From: a virus
Virus record (IMG/VR): IMGVR_UViG_3300043429_000067
Span: 1 to 58,181 of that record
Length of the DNA: 58,181 nucleotides
Reading direction: 5' to 3' (one strand)
Shown here: piece by piece, positions 57,135-58,181 of the stretch
How the letters are laid out: each line of letters starts with the position of its first letter
Numbering within the stretch: position 1 is the stretch's first letter
The notes under the pieces: model-generated
What the model saw: the letters and a program-made list of their open reading frames with translations, nothing else
Database searches by the model: none
What the model was told of the DNA's origin: nothing
Made by a program: the position numbers and the translations under genes

Positions 57135-57772
57135 CACCCGCAGATGTGATAGCCGAAGTAAGGAATGTCGTCCAAGATACGCGGGCGACATATCGTTACA
57201 GTGATACGCTTTTATTGGGGTTCGTCAACACGACCATCAAGCGTATGGCTATCCTTCGCCCTGATCTTTTCACTGTTATCGGTGACATCAGCATCACGGC
57301 TAATACGGTTGTACAGGATTGCCCTGCCGGTGCAGTTCGACTTGTCGAGATATTCCAAGTCAAGAATGGTGACGTAATCACTGAGGTATCGCGGGAGATG
57401 CTTGACCAAACGTATCCCGAGTGGCGTACTGAGACTCCCGGTACCCCAGTGAACTATATGCGACATGTGCGTAATCCAACGCAGTTCTTCCTTGTACCAC
57501 GTCCAGTCAACAGCGTGATCCTGATTGGCGAGTATGTGGCGTCGCCACCGACATACGCAATTAATGAGGATATTGATCTACCGGCTGCGTACTTCCCGGT
57601 ACTCGTTGACGGCACCGTGTTTATGGCGGAGTCGGTGGATAACGAGCATGTTAATTCTGGCCGGGCGAAGTTGTACCAAGATTCGTTCACGCAGCTTCTT
57701 GGCGTTGGTTTGCAGTCTCGTTCGGTGACTGATACTGAGGAAGGCGGACTCGATCCGAAACAGGTGATCTAA
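57131..57772 (+). CDS. Head-tail adaptor-like protein (DUF6682/SU10 adaptor type)
   Basis: 213 residues, ATG 57131 (ATGA overlap). The pattern TPADVIAEVRNVVQDTRATY, RYSDTLLLGFVNTTIKRMAI, PAGAVRLVEIFQVKNG, PTQFFLVPRPVNSVILIGEY follows the podophage adaptor family that joins the portal to the tail. It lies between the head genes and the tail genes, as expected, and overlaps the last gene (TAATG). Confidence 0.78.
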   Translation: MTPADVIAEVRNVVQDTRATYRYSDTLLLGFVNTTIKRMAILRPDLFTVIGDISITANTVVQDCPAGAVRLVEIFQVKNGDVITEVSREMLDQTYPEWRTETPGTPVNYMRHVRNPTQFFLVPRPVNSVILIGEYVASPPTYAINEDIDLPAAYFPVLVDGTVFMAESVDNEHVNSGRAKLYQDSFTQLLGVGLQSRSVTDTEEGGLDPKQVI

Positions 57773-58181
57773 TGGCATCTCGTGACTTTTCCTCACTTGC
57801 TGTACGCCTGCAACCTACGGTGCCGGGCTGCCCTCGGCAAACGATCGTTCAGTATATCCGTGACGCTGCGATCAAGACATGTGAGCGTACGCTCGCGTGG
57901 CGCTATCAGGTACCGAAATTTGACCTGACTCCGGGGACGTATATCTACGATTACCGTAAGCCATTTGATTCTCAGGTTCACGCGGTGTTCGCAGCGTTTC
58001 AGAATAACGTCCCGTTGGAAGTCCTGACACTGGATCGCGCACTGGAGTTGTACCCTGAGTGGGCGGACAAATACACCACATCTGGGGATATATCACTGTA
58101 TGGTACCCAGCCCAGATCATTGACTGAGGTTAGCCCACACCAGTTTGCGGTGCTACCGCTGCCAGATGCGCAGCGTACATA
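57772..58181 (+). CDS. Structural protein cut by the window end (N-terminal part)
   Basis: 136 complete codons from ATG 57772, open to the end. It reads DFSSLAVRLQPTVPGCPRQT, YIRDAAIKTCERTLAWRYQV, FDLTPGTYIYDYRKPFDSQV, resembling tail tube or connector proteins beside the adaptor. After collapsing the 8-base overlap it continues in frame at base 1 (QRTY-NVRM) to the stop at 273. The joined protein is about 224 residues. Likely a tail completion component. Confidence 0.75.
   Translation, partial: MASRDFSSLAVRLQPTVPGCPRQTIVQYIRDAAIKTCERTLAWRYQVPKFDLTPGTYIYDYRKPFDSQVHAVFAAFQNNVPLEVLTLDRALELYPEWADKYTTSGDISLYGTQPRSLTEVSPHQFAVLPLPDAQRT

Overview
The window looks like a complete, or very nearly complete, genome of a tailed double-stranded DNA phage with a short tail (podovirus-like), cut open inside a gene. 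Its first 8 bases repeat its last 8 bases. Collapsing that overlap joins the truncated last gene (from 57772) in frame to the open frame that begins at base 1, so the molecule is circular or circularly permuted, about 58.17 kb. The host is Gram-negative: the lysis cassette carries an embedded two-component spanin pair. Many structural proteins are of types I know from uncultured aquatic phages; a betaproteobacterial freshwater host is only a guess. No integrase, repressor/excision module, tRNA, CRISPR array or phage RNA polymerase was seen, so a lytic phage relying on host RNA polymerase is the simplest reading.

The genome has two transcriptional arms. The rightward late arm runs from about 47.2 kb through the end, across the junction, to 26.47 kb. 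In order it holds a small-terminase-like gene, large terminase, portal, scaffold-like protein, major capsid protein, a head/fibre group, a cluster of tiny basic proteins, and an adaptor-like protein (57131). Past the junction come about ten tail fibre/adhesin genes (0.3-8.7 kb), including a polyglycine protein and two long LamG proteins with 3 and 4 modules. The lysis cassette follows (8.7-11.1 kb), then a tail nozzle/stabilisation protein and internal virion proteins: a transglycosylase protein and a 2613-residue giant.

The leftward early arm runs from about 46.86 kb down to 26.47 kb. It starts with tiny genes separated by hairpins, then a roughly 720-base AT-rich gene-free stretch with about ten copies of a TTAGATTG-like motif (candidate origin or operator array). 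Next come many small Cys-rich or hypothetical genes, a MoxR ATPase / DUF3150-like / VWA-metallopeptidase module with two interleaved membrane micropeptides, a family A DNA polymerase, a Cas4-like nuclease, a VRR-NUC nuclease, an SNF2-type helicase, a probable ssDNA-binding protein, and an AEP primase fused to a DUF927-like helicase. The arms converge tail to tail with an 8-base overlap at 26467-26474.

The least expected features are: a 59-codon basic gene nested out of frame in the giant virion gene; a LamG-like fragment downstream of the polymerase; two paralogous small proteins bracketing the motif-rich gene-free region; a 27-codon membrane peptide gene between duplicated hairpins; and the chaperone-like MoxR/VWA module. 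All family names come from reading motifs by eye; no database search was run.
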